Source: Chondrosia reniformis (Eukaryota; Porifera; Demospongiae; Chondrillida; Chondrillidae). Taken from it: a stretch of DNA of 64,000 bases. Numbering within the stretch: the stretch's first letter is position 1; every line of letters starts with the position of its first letter. Made by a program: the position numbers and the translations under genes. Below the pieces are notes generated by a model. The model ran no database searches. It had not been told where the DNA came from and was given only the letters and a program-made list of their open reading frames with translations. The stretch is from assembly GCA_947172415.1 (NCBI GenBank), contig OX359201.1:2728001-2792000 (forward strand), read 5' to 3'. This document shows positions 36,140-47,698 of the stretch, piece by piece.

Positions 36140-36185
36140 GGATCACTGATGAAGGGTGGAATTCCCAGAAACGGCTGTCTGACCC
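36140..36185 (+). ncRNA. Hammerhead ribozyme motif of PLE-3b (GUC site)
   Basis: GGATCA (36140-36145), CTGATGA (36146-36152), A, GGG-loop-CCC stem II, A, GAAA (36168-36171), then stem III as AC (36171-36172), a GGCT loop and GT (36177-36178), C17 at 36179 and TGACCC (36180-36185). Stem I pairs ATC-type bases with one mismatch: A-T, C-G, T-A, mismatch, G-C, G-C. GUC is the most common natural cleavage triplet. The A-A position at the base of stem II departs from the usual G-C pair. Confidence 0.75.
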
Positions 36186-36332
36186 CGTGGAGAAGAAGAT
36201 GAAAGAAGGGAAAAGAAGGAAGAAAAGACTACTGTATCTTCATCTAAAGCTCTCTTTAGGTTTAGTTCCACTATAGGCTCTTTTTACAGAATAGGCATAT
36301 AGCATGTAGGAAAATGGTATCTTAGATTTTTC

Positions 36333-36970
36333 ATATAAGTAGAACATACAACTAACACTAACAACTCGTTCATACAACTAGTTATCCAACTGGTACATAA
36401 CTTGTACATATAACTAGTACATACAACTAGTACATGCAACTAGTACATACAATTAGTACATACAAATAAAACATACAACTAGTTCATACAACTAGTAATT
36501 AGAACTAGTACATATAACTAGAACATACACAGGTAACTAGAATAAATATATAGTACACACAACCAGTACATACAGCTACTACGTACAACTAGTATATTCC
36601 ACTAGTACTTACAAGTAGTACATACAACTAGTTCATACACCTAGTAAATATACCTATTACATACAACTAGAACATCCAACTAGTACATTCAAATAAGACA
36701 TAAAACTAGTACATATACCTAGTACATACCACTAGTCCATACAGCTAGTTCGTATAACTATTACTATAACTAGAACATAAAACTAATACAAACAACTAGT
36801 CCATACAACTAATTAATACAACTAATTCATACAACTAGTATATACAACTTGTACATACAACTATTACATACAACTAGCTTATACAAGAAGTACATATCAC
36901 TAGGAAATACACATATAACTAGAACATAGAAATAGTACAGACAACTAGTACATGCAACAACTACATACAT
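36333..36970 (-). repeat. 13-bp satellite, - orientation
   Basis: GTACATACAACTA array between PLE-3b and PLE-3c. No gene seen. Confidence 0.95.
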
Positions 36971-37109
36971 GAAAAATCTAAGATACCGTTTTCCTACATG
37001 CTATATGCCTATTCTGTAAAAATAGCCTATAGGGGAACTAAACCTAAAGAGAGCTTTAGATAAAGATACAGGAGTCTTTTCTTCCTTCTTTTCCCTTCTT
37101 TCATCTTCT
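36971..37109 (-). mobile_element. PLE-3c: terminal fragment
   Basis: 139 bp matching the last part of PLE-3 in minus orientation (gaaaaatctaag through the purine tract). It stops just short of the hammerhead region and has no coding content. Confidence 0.85.
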
Positions 37110-39711
37110 GTAGTACAGTGTAGTACACACAACTAGTCCATGCAACTAGTACATACAACTAGTACATGCAACTAGTACGTCCAATTAGTACGTGCCACTA
37201 GAACATGCCACTAGTACATACAACTAGTACATACAACTAGTACTTATGACTAGAACATAAAACTAATACTAACAACTCATTTATGCACCTAGTACATTCA
37301 ACTAGTACATAACATGTACATATAACCAGTACATAATATTACTAAATACTACTCATACATTCAAATAGTTCATAAAACTAGTATTTAGAAATAGCACATA
37401 CTACTAGTTCATACAACTAGTAAATACAAACAATAAACACAACTAGTACATACAACTAGAACATACAACTATTACATGCAACTAGTACATACTACTAGTT
37501 CCTACAACAAGTACATAAAACTAGTACATATGACTGGTACATACAATTAGTACACTCAACTAGTACACACAACGGGGATATACCACTACTTCGTACAACT
37601 CATACACAGAATTAGAACATACAATTAATACATACAATTAGTATATACAAATAGCTCATACAAGTAGTACATACAACTAGTATATAACTAGTACATATAA
37701 CTAGTACATACAATTAGTACATGCAACTAGTACATTCAACTAGTAAATTCACCTTGTACATACAACTAGTTCATATGACTAGTGCACACAAGTAGTACAT
37801 ACAAATAACTAGGACATACACATATAACTAAACATACACATATAACTAGTACAGAGAATGAGTGCTTTCAATTAGTCCGTGCAATTTGTTCATACAATTA
37901 GTACATAAAATATAGTACATACTACTAGTCCATACACCTAGTAAATGCAACTAGTACACACAACTAGTACATACAACTATGTAGTACATACTACTGGTAT
38001 ATACATCTACTACATACAACTAGTACATTCAACTAGTACATACAACTATATCGTACAACTAGTACACACAACTAGCACATACAACTACTATATACACTTG
38101 GTATATAAAACTAGTACATACAAGTAGTAGTACATACAACTAGTACATACAACTAGTACATTGAAATAGTACATACTACTAGTTCATCCAACTAGTAGAT
38201 ACGACTAGTAAACTCAATTAGAACATACAATTAATACATACAACTAGTACACACAACTAGTTCATACAACTAGTACATACAGCTAGTACATACATGATAC
38301 ATATAACTAGTACATACAACTAGTACATACAACTAGTACATTCAAGTAGTCCATACAACAAGTTCATACAACTAGTACATACATCTAGTACATATATATA
38401 ACAAGAACATATGCTTATAACTAGTACATAGAAATAGTACAAACTACTAGTTCATTCAATTTATGCACACAACTTTTATATATAACTATTACATACAACT
38501 AGTTCAAACAACTATATAGTACCCACACCTTGTACATATAACTAGCACATTCATGTAGTACATGTAACTAGGACATACACATATAACAGAAATATACACA
38601 TATAACTAGTATATGGAAAGTGTACATACAATTAGTTCATACAACTAGTTCTTACGACTAATTTATAAAAGTAGTTCATACAACTAGTACATACAATTAG
38701 TATTTGTCTAGGACATATAACCAGTACATTCAACTATTATATAGGAAGTGTACATACAACTAATACTTACAAGTAGTTCAAACAATTAGTACATATAATA
38801 AGTACATAAAACTAGTACAAACAACTAGTACATACAACTATTACATACAACTAGTACCTACAACGAGTTCATACAACTAGTAAATACAACTAGTATATAA
38901 CTAGGTCATATAACTAGTACATACAACTAGTATATAAAAATTGTACGTACGACTAGTACATAGAATTGGTATTTCTAACTAGGACTTACAAGTATTACAT
39001 ATAACTTGGACATACACATAAAACTAGAACATACATATATAACCAGTATATAGAATTAGTACATACAACTAGTACATAGAACTAATACATACAACTAGTA
39101 CATACAAGTAGTCCATACAACTAATACATAAACCTAGTACATATAACCGGAACATACACATGTAACTAGAATATATAAATAGTAGATACAACTAGTACTA
39201 ACAGCTAGGACATACAACTAGTCCTCACTAGTACATTCAACTAATACATACAACTAGTTCATACAATTAGTACGTAGAACTAGTACATAATTAGTACATA
39301 TAGATAACTAGTCCAAACAACTGGTACATACAACTAATACATACAACTATTTCATACAACTGGTACACACATTTGGAAAATACAATTAGTACATACAACT
39401 AGTTCATACAACTAGTTCATACTACTAGTACATTTAGCTACAACTAGTACTCCCAATTAGTACATACAACTAGTATATACAACTAGTATGTATAAAAAGA
39501 ACATACGCTTATAACAAATACATAGAAATAGTACAATCAACTAGTACATACAACTAGTACAAACTACTTGTTCATTCAATTTGTACATACAACTTGTATA
39601 TACAACTAATACATACAACTAGTACATACTACTAGTTCTCACAATTAGTAAATACTACTAGTTCATACAACTAGTACATACAACTTGTAAATATAACTAG
39701 TACATACATGT
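37110..39711 (-). repeat. 13-bp satellite, - orientation
   Basis: GTACATACAACTA array. 38.43-38.9 kb parallels 30.7-31.64 kb, and 39.05-39.71 kb parallels 45.59-46.14 kb unit by unit (for example cttgttcattcaatttgtac then cttgtaaatataactag), up to and including the next fold-back element. An open frame at 37945 is only satellite. Confidence 0.95.
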
Positions 39712-39983
39712 AGTATATATAGAAATATTAAAAATTTCTACAAAAATAATGAAGATGTAGGGATGGCATAAAAGTAGAGAAACAAGAAAGGGATATTACA
39801 CAGTGAAGCATTAGCAGTGTATGAATCATACAACACCCTTGCTTGGAGGATTCATGTATTGCTAATGCTTCACTGTGTAACATCTGTTTCTTTTTCTCTA
39901 CTTTTTATGCCATCCCTAGCCTTCATTATTTTTGTAGAAAATTTAAAAATTTCTACAAAATTTTTAATTTTTAATTCTTACCT
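39712..39983. mobile_element. Fold-back element FB copy C
   Basis: Same hairpin as copies A and B, with the same flanking satellite order on both sides. An open frame of 74 codons crossing it is a by-product of the hairpin and satellite. Confidence 0.8.
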
Positions 39984-41003
39984 GACTAGTACACACAAAT
40001 TGTTCATACAAATAGTTCATTCAACTAGTATATACAACTAGTACATTCAACTTGGTATATACAACTTGTTCATACAACTAGTATATATAACTAAAACGTG
40101 GACATATAACTAGGATATAGAAATAATACATAAAACTAGTACACACAACTAGTACATAAAAATAGCATATACAACTAGGACAAACAACTAGTGCAAAAAA
40201 CTATTTTGTACAACTAGTACACACAATTGGAACATACAATTAATGCATACAACTAATACATACCACTAATACATATAACTAGTACAAAATACTAGTTCAA
40301 ACTACTTGTACATACATGTAGTTCATATAACTAGGACATACACATATAACTAAAACATACACATATAACTAAAACATACACATATAACTAGTACATAGAA
40401 AGAGTACATACAATTAGTACATACACCTAGTACATACAACTTATACATACTAGTACTTCATACAAATAGTACATACAAATAGTACTTGTCCAGGACATAT
40501 ACCTAGTACATTCAACAAGTACATTGAAATAGTACATACAACTAGTACAAACAATTAGTAATTACAAATAGTACAAACAACTTGTATATACAACTAGTTC
40601 ATAAAATTAGTACATACAGTTACCGCTTGCAACTAGTACTACACCTAGTACATACAACTATTACATACAACTAGTAAATACAACTAGTACATATAAATAG
40701 AACACAGGTAACTAGAACATGTATATAGTACATACAAACAGTATATACAGCTAGTTCGTACAACTAGTATATCCAACTAGTACATACAACTAGTGTAATC
40801 AAATAATACATACAACTAGTACGTAAAACCTGTAGATAAAACTAGTACATATAAGTTACAAATACAACTAATACTAACAATTCGTTCATACAACTAGTTC
40901 ATACAATTAGTACATAAGTTGTACATATAACTAGTACATACAACTAGTACATACAACTAGTTCACACAACTAGTACATACAACCAGCACACAGAAATAGT
41001 ACC
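39984..41003 (-). repeat. 13-bp satellite, - orientation
   Basis: GTACATACAACTA array. Its first 150 bp repeat the unit order found after FB copy A. No gene seen. Confidence 0.95.
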
Positions 41004-41728
41004 TGTGGCAGTTGAGGTTAGAAACTCGATGTTATGTCGCAATACTAGTTTTGAGAACGGCCCTTCCAAAGTTTTCGTTAGTATTCGACTGTTTGTGTCC
41101 AGTCAAAGGGCTGTCTTTTGGTCTTTGACCGATGACAACATCACGTTCCTGGACTACGACATGCTCATTCAAAGATGTGACATTAGCTATATGGTTTGTC
41201 AGATGTAGTTACATGTTGTTTATGCTGCTTGTATTAGCTACTTAGTGGAGTATGATTTTCTGCATGCATTTTGGTACACATTGCTTTGCTTTCATCAGTA
41301 AGACTATTTAGGGATAAGGTAGCTAGTGAATGCTAGCTAGCTAGCTAACTAAAAAACAATAATAGCTATTGTTTTCCTACTTGTCAATCTTTTGCTCTAG
41401 AATAAAATGCTGCTTATAATACTGTGTGGTTTAATTTGCTAAGGAACTTACCAATTACGATGCAGGATGGGGCTGTTTTGGAACGAAATCCGATAGGCCG
41501 TGAATGTGGCGGCGACCATTTTATAGCTCATTAATATGTAAATTTTATGGAAGGAGACGGCTGGAGTCCAATCGTAGGTACTTCTGAGGCTCTAGCTCTT
41601 CTGTAAATGAAGGCATTGCTTTGAAACTTTCAGCGAAGATAGTCCAATAGTTCTTCTTTCCACAAATGCAAAAAACTTAAAATGCGACCCCCTGACATAA
41701 AGTCGAGTTTTTAACCTCAACTGCCACA
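41004..41728 (+). mobile_element. T3: TIR DNA element, non-coding
   Basis: Terminal inverted repeats of about 35 bp start TGTGGCAGTTGAGGTTARAA and continue to ACTCGA..TTATGTC, with about 3 mismatches between ends. Length 725 bp. The interior holds a gctagctagctagc simple repeat (about 41333-41348) and a short inverted pair around caataatagctattg. The only longer open frame (41005-41208) starts inside the TIR and has no similarity I can see. Target duplication and superfamily unclear. Confidence 0.8.
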
Positions 41729-44700
41729 CATACTACTTGTACATACAACTATTACATACAACTAGTACATACAACTAGTTCATACAACTAGAACATAAAA
41801 CTAGTTCATACAACTAGTACATACAACCAGGAAATAACTACAACATATGACTAGAACATACAACTAGTACATACCACTAGCACATTCAACTGGTCCATAA
41901 AACTAGCTCATACTACTATTACATAGAATTAGTACACACTACAGTTCATACAACTGGTAAATTCAACTTGTACATACAAGTAGTCCATATAACTAGGTCA
42001 TACACATATAACTAAAACAAACACATAAGACTAGTACTTAGAAGGAGTACATACAATTAGTAAATACAACTAGTACATACAACTAAAACATAAAACTAGT
42101 TCAAACAACTAGTACACAAAACTAGTAAATACAGCTAGTACATTGAACTAGTACACACAACTAGTCCATACAACTAATTCATACAACTAGTACATACAAC
42201 TGGTACATACAACTAGTACACACAACTAGTACACACAATTGGGATATACCACTATTTTGTACAACTCGTCCACAGAATTAGAACATACAATTAATACATA
42301 CAACTAGTACATACAAATAGTTCATACAAGTAGTACATACAACTAGTACATAACTAGTACATATAACTAGTACATACAATTTGTACATGGAACTAGTACA
42401 TTCAACTAGTACATACAACTTGTACATACAACTTGAACATACAACGAGTGCATACAAGTAATACATACAACTAGTACATATAACTAATGCATGCAAGTAG
42501 TACATATAACTAGGACATACAATTGTAACTAAAACATACACATATAACTAGTATATAGAAAGAGTAGATACAATTAGTACATACAAGTAGTACATTAAAA
42601 ATAATATATATAACTAGTTCATACAACTAATTTATGAACCTAGTAGAATCTATTATTCCATACAACTTGTTCATAAAACTAATACATACAAATAGTACAT
42701 ACTACTAGTTCATACAACTAGTAAATACAACTAGTACACACAACTAGTACATACAACTATATAGTACATACAACTGGTATATACATCTACTACATACAAC
42801 TAGTATATACAGCTAGTACATACAACTATTTCGTACAACTAGTACACACGGCTAATACATAAAACTAAAACATACAACTAAAACATACAACTAAAACATA
42901 CAACTAGTATATACAACTAGTCCATTGAAATAGTACATACTACTAGTTCATCCAACAAGTAGATACGACTAGTAAACACAATTAGAACATACAATTAATA
43001 CAAACAACCAGTACACACAACTAGTTCCATACAACTAGTACATACAACTAGTACATACATGATACATATAACTAGTACATACAACTAGTAGATAAAACTA
43101 GTATATTCAGCTAGTATATACAACTGGTTCATACAACTAGTAAGTAGTACATACAACTAGTACAAATCACTAAAACATACACTTAAAACTAGAACATAAA
43201 TATAACTAAAACATAAAAATAGCACATACAACTAGTACATATACCTGGGCCATACAATTAGTAAATTCAAGTAGTAAACTTATTTAGAACATACAATCAA
43301 TTAATACAACTAGTACACACAACTAGTTCATACAACTAGTACATACACCTAGTACATACATGATACATATAACTAGTACATACAACTAGTACGTAATACT
43401 AGTACATTCAACTAGTACTTACAACTAGTTCATATAACTAGTACATATACCTAGTATATACAACTAGTACATAAAACTAGTACATATCACTAGGACATAC
43501 ACATATAACTAGAACATAGAAATCGCACATACCACTAGTACATACATATAGTAATTATATCTAGAATATACAATTAGTTCATACAACTAGTACATACAAT
43601 TAATACATACAATTAGTACATTCAACTAGTACATACAACTATTACATACAACTAGTGCATACCACAAGTACCTATACTTCGTACCTACACATATAGCTAA
43701 AACCTACACATATAACAAACAACTTAAACAGAGAACATACAATTAGTACATATAACTAGTACATACATCTAAAACAAACAACTAGTACATTAATTAGTAC
43801 ATATAACAAGAACATACACTTACCACAAGTACATATACCTCGTACCTACAAATATAGCTAAAACCTATACATATAACAAATAACTCAAACAGAGAACATA
43901 CAATTAGTACATATAACTAGTACATACATCTAAAACAAACAACTAGTACATACAACTAATACATATAACAAGAACATACACTTATAACTAGTACATAGAA
44001 ATAGTACTTACAACTAGTACATACAAGTAGTACACAAAACTAGTACATACAACTAGTTCATACAACTAGTTTATACAACCAGTTCATACAACTAGAACAT
44101 ACAACTAGTACATAGAAATAGTACATACTACTGGTACATAACTAGTTTATATAACTAGTACATACAAGTTGTACAAATACTAGGAAATACACATATAACT
44201 AGTACATAGAAAGAATACATAAAATTTGTACATAAAACTAGCACATTCAAACAAAATACTTACAACTAGTTCGTACAACTAGTGCATACAACCAGTACTT
44301 ACAACTAGTACAGACAAATAGTACATACAACTAGTTCATTCAACTCTTACATACAACTAGCAAATATAACTATAACATAAGTCATATAACTAGTAAATAG
44401 AAATAATACATACAATTTGTACACACACTTAGTATATACAATTAGTGCATATAACTAGTACATACTAGAAGTTCATACGAGTAGTACATCACTAGGACAT
44501 ATAACTAGTACATTCAACTAGTACATAGAAAGATTACATACAACTAGTATATACAACTGGTACACACAAATAGTACATACAACTAGTTCATTCAACTAGT
44601 ATATACAAGTAGTACATACAACTTGGTATATACAATTACTACATACAACTACAACATATACATAAAACATAGACATATAACTAGTACATATAAATAGTAC

Positions 44701-46140
44701 ATACAACTAGTACATACAACAATTTCGTACAACTAGTACACATAATTTGAAAATACCATTAGTACATACAACAAATTCATCAACTAGTTCAAACAACTAG
44801 TACATTGAACTATTACATATGACTAGTACATAAAACTAGTACATTCAACTAGTACAATCAGCTAGTACATACAACTACTACATACAACTAGTACATATAA
44901 CAAGAACATACACTTATAACTAGTATATAAGAATAGTACTTACAACTAGTACATACAAGTAGGAAATGAAACTAGCACATACAACTAACACATAGAACTA
45001 GTTCATACAACTAGAACATACAACTAGTGCATATATCTAGTTCTTACAACTAGTACACACAACTAGTAAATACAACTAGTACATAACTAGTTGTTTAACT
45101 AGTACATACAACTAGTACATACAACTAGTACATTCAACTAGTACATACACCTAGTACATACAACTAGTACGTACAAATTGTACATAAAACTTGTATATAC
45201 AACTAATATATACAACTACTACATACTACTAGTTCATACAACTAGTACATACAACTTGTACAAATAACTAGGACATGCACATATAACTAAAACATACACA
45301 TATAACTAGTACATACACATATAACTAGTACATGGAAAGAGTACATACGATTAGTACCTACTACTAGTACATTTTAGTGATACTTACAACTAGTTCGTAG
45401 GACTGGTATATACAACTAGTACTTAACTAGGACATATAACTAGTACATACAACTAGTAAATACCACTTGTACATACAACTAGTACACACAAATAGTTCAT
45501 ACAACTAGTTCATTCAACTAGTACATATAACTATAACATAGACATATAACTAGTACATAGAAATAGTACATGCAACTAGTTCATATAACTAGTACATACA
45601 ACTAGTCCATTGAACTAATAAATAAACCTAGTACATATAACTAGAACATGCAACTAGAATATATAAATAGATCATACAACTAGTACAAACAACTAGGACA
45701 TACAAATAGTACTCACAATTAGTACATTCAACTAGTATATAACTAGTACATATAACTAGTCCAAACAACTAGTACATAAAACTAGTACATACAACTATTT
45801 CGTACAACTGGTACACACAATTTTAAAATACAATTAGTACACACATCTAGTTCATACAATTAGTTCATACACTAGTACATTCAGCTAGTACATACAACTA
45901 GTACATACAACTAGTATATATAACAAGAACATATGCTTATAACCAATACATAGAAATAGTACAATCAACTAGTACACACAACTAGTACAAACTACTTGTT
46001 CATTCAATTTGTACATACAACTTGTATATACAACTATTACATACAACTAGTACATACTACTAGTTCATACAATTAGTACATACAACTTGTTCATACAACT
46101 AGTACATACAACTTGTAAATATAACTAGTACATACATGTT
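41729..46140 (-). repeat. 13-bp satellite, - orientation
   Basis: Long GTACATACAACTA array. It includes a tandem duplication with a 161-bp period (43661 and 43822, accacaagtacctatac type) and repeated higher-order blocks, such as catacatgatacatataactag near 43.05 and 43.36 kb. The minus-strand open frame 42278-42541 is a run of YVLVVCTSC-type repeats from satellite. Confidence 0.95.
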
Positions 46141-46373
46141 GTATATATAGAAATATTAAAAATTTCTACAAAAATAATGAAGATGTAGGTATGGCATAAA
46201 AAGCAGAGAAACAAGAAAGGGATATTACACAGTTAAGCATTAGCTGTGCATGAATCATACAACACCCTTGCTTGGAGGATTCATGTATAGCTAATGCTTC
46301 ACTGTATAACATCCCTTTCTTGTTTCTCTACTTTTTATGCCATCCTTACTCTTCATTTTTTGTAGAAAATTTT
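46141..46373. mobile_element. Fold-back element FB copy D, cut at right end
   Basis: Same hairpin as the other FB copies, but its right terminus is replaced by PLE-2b at about 46373. The left flank matches that of copy C. Confidence 0.8.
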
Positions 46374-46459
46374 ATTCCCTTCACCTCTCCTCTCTTCTGG
46401 ATATGACGTAACCGATGACATCACTAATGAGGTAATCGAAAATGACTTGAAAAGATGAC

Positions 46460-46466
46460 TATAAAT
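46460..46466 (+). promoter_or_regulatory. TATA box of PLE-2b
   Basis: TATAAAT 36 bp before the hammerhead core at 46496. PLE-2c has it at 47562 with the same spacing. This equals the 35-bp spacing in the unrelated PLE-1 family. Confidence 0.45.
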
Positions 46467-46491
46467 GAAGACACTTTGAAGACCAGCATCA

Positions 46492-46528
46492 GTCACTGAA
46501 GAAGACCCCCAGGGTCGAAACATTTGGC
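46492..46528 (+). ncRNA. Hammerhead ribozyme motif of PLE-2b
   Basis: GTCA (46492-46495), CTGAAGA (46496-46502, fits CUGANGA), A, GACCC/GGGTC stem II, GAAA (46517-46520), CATT, then TGGC (46525-46528), which pairs with GTCA including one G-T. The stem III base that is G in PLE-1 is A here, as expected from decay of a CpG. PLE-2c at 47594-47630 has lost GAAA (GACA). Confidence 0.6.
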
Positions 46529-46633
46529 AGAACGAAGAATCGACAAAACCGTGTCTCTAGACACTCTAAAAGTGGAATAAAACCTTTACAAAAATAAGTT
46601 CGACGCAGTTAGAGAAAAATCCTTATTCCATTG

Positions 46634-47245
46634 TGTGTACTAGTTGTATGTACTATTTTCATGTACTAGTTATATATGTATGTTCTAGTTATATGCACTA
46701 GTTGTATGTACTAGTTGTATATACCAAGTTGTATATACTAGTTAAATGAACTAGTTGTATGTACTATTTGTGTGGACTAGTTGTATTTACTAGTTGTATT
46801 TACTAGTTGTATGTACAGGTTGTATGTACAAGTTGTATGAACTAATAGTATGTACTAGGTGTAGGTACTAGTTGAATGTAGTAGTTGTATGTACTAGTTG
46901 TATCTACTAGTTATATGAACTAGTTTTAAACTAGTTGTATATACTACTTGTATGTACTAGTAGCATGTACTAGTTTTATGTTCTTCTTTTATGTACTAAT
47001 TGTATGAACTAGTTGAATCTACTAGTTGTATGTAATAGTTGTATGTATTAGTTGTATGAACTAGATATATGCACTAGTTGTATGTTCTAGTTATATGTAT
47101 AAGTTATGTACTAGTTGAATGTACTAGTTATATGTCCAAGGCAAGTACTAGTTGTATGTACTAGTTGTATGTACTAATTGTATGTACTCTTTCTATTTAC
47201 TAGTTATATGTGTATGTTTTAGTTATAGGTGTATGTCCTAGTTAT
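46634..47245 (+). repeat. 13-bp satellite, + orientation, inverted block
   Basis: About 610 bp of TAGTTGTATGTAC array in the opposite sense to everything around it. It is bounded on both sides by PLE-2 fragments. No gene seen. Confidence 0.93.
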
Positions 47246-47560
47246 CAGAGAGCACAAACGTGCCGTCAGCATGGGGGATGTGAACAATGGCTTAGCTGTT
47301 CACTCCCTAAAACTGGCCATCCAATTGATTGGAGCAAAGCCAGAGTGGTGGAAAGGGAAGAGAACTGGTACAGAAGAAGGATTAAGGAAGCCTTGAAGAT
47401 CCAACAATGTCAGGTAAGAATGAACTTAGATCAAGGAATTGTACTAAGAAGTGATTGGAAACCCTTTTTTATGAATACTCCCTTCACCTCTCCTTCCTCC
47501 GGATATGATGTAACCGATGATATCACTGATGAGGTAATCAAAAATGGAGGGAAAAGATGA
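47246..47560 (+). pseudogene. PLE-2 GIY-YIG endonuclease C-terminal fragment, frameshifted
   Basis: Starts with REHKRAVSMGDVNNGLAVHS, the segment after the catalytic Arg of a Penelope-type GIY-YIG nuclease. A frameshift near 47305-47315 leads to HPIDWSKARVVEREENWYRRRIKEALKIQ, which carries the conserved Glu region. The tail DVTDDITDEVIKNGGKR ends at 47560. The GIY and YVG strands are absent, so it cannot be active. Upstream in-frame codons are satellite. Confidence 0.83.
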
Positions 47561-47698
47561 CTATAAATGAAGACTCCTTGAAGACCAACATCAGTCACTG
47601 AAGAAGACTCCTAGGTTTGACACGGTTGGCAGACAGAAGAATCGACAAAACCGCGTCTCTAGACGCTCTAAAAGTGAAAAGATGAACCTTTACAAGGA
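47246..47698 (+). mobile_element. PLE-2c: Penelope-like element 3' part
   Basis: The coding end of a GIY-YIG domain (47246-47560) is followed by TATAAAT (47562), a decayed hammerhead core (CTGAAGA 47598-47604; GACA in place of GAAA) and the terminus. Truncated at its 5' side inside the nuclease. It joins + oriented satellite on the left to - oriented satellite on the right. Confidence 0.83.

Larger units (their letters stand above)
34997..36332 (+). mobile_element. PLE-3b: Penelope-like element, 5'-truncated
   Basis: Carries most of a reverse transcriptase (34997-35902) followed by a 430-bp 3' region with TATATAAGG (36061), a hammerhead motif (36140-36185), a purine tract (36187-36235) and the end gatttttc at about 36332. 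I see no GIY-YIG domain after the reverse transcriptase, so this family looks endonuclease-minus in the part present. It is the inverted partner of PLE-3a, 1.36 kb away; smaller pieces lie at 36971 and 51930. Confidence 0.85.
46374..46633 (+). mobile_element. PLE-2b: 3' terminal fragment
   Basis: Begins in the 3' part after the endonuclease (cccttcacctctcc). It contains TATAAAT (46460), a hammerhead motif and the terminal tctctagacactctaaaagtg segment, which also ends PLE-2c. There are 30-40 further bases after that (ttcgacgcagttagag...). It abuts FB copy D on the left and + oriented satellite on the right. Confidence 0.8.

Noticed and set aside
41005..41208. 67-codon ORF in T3
   Set aside because: It starts in the terminal inverted repeat and has no transposase motif.
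42278..42541. Open frames of repeated YVLVVCTSC-type residues (also near 5405, 37945 and 48227)
   Set aside because: They are the 13-bp satellite read as 13-residue repeats; perfect repeats contain a stop in every frame each 39 nt, so these occur only where units have mutated.
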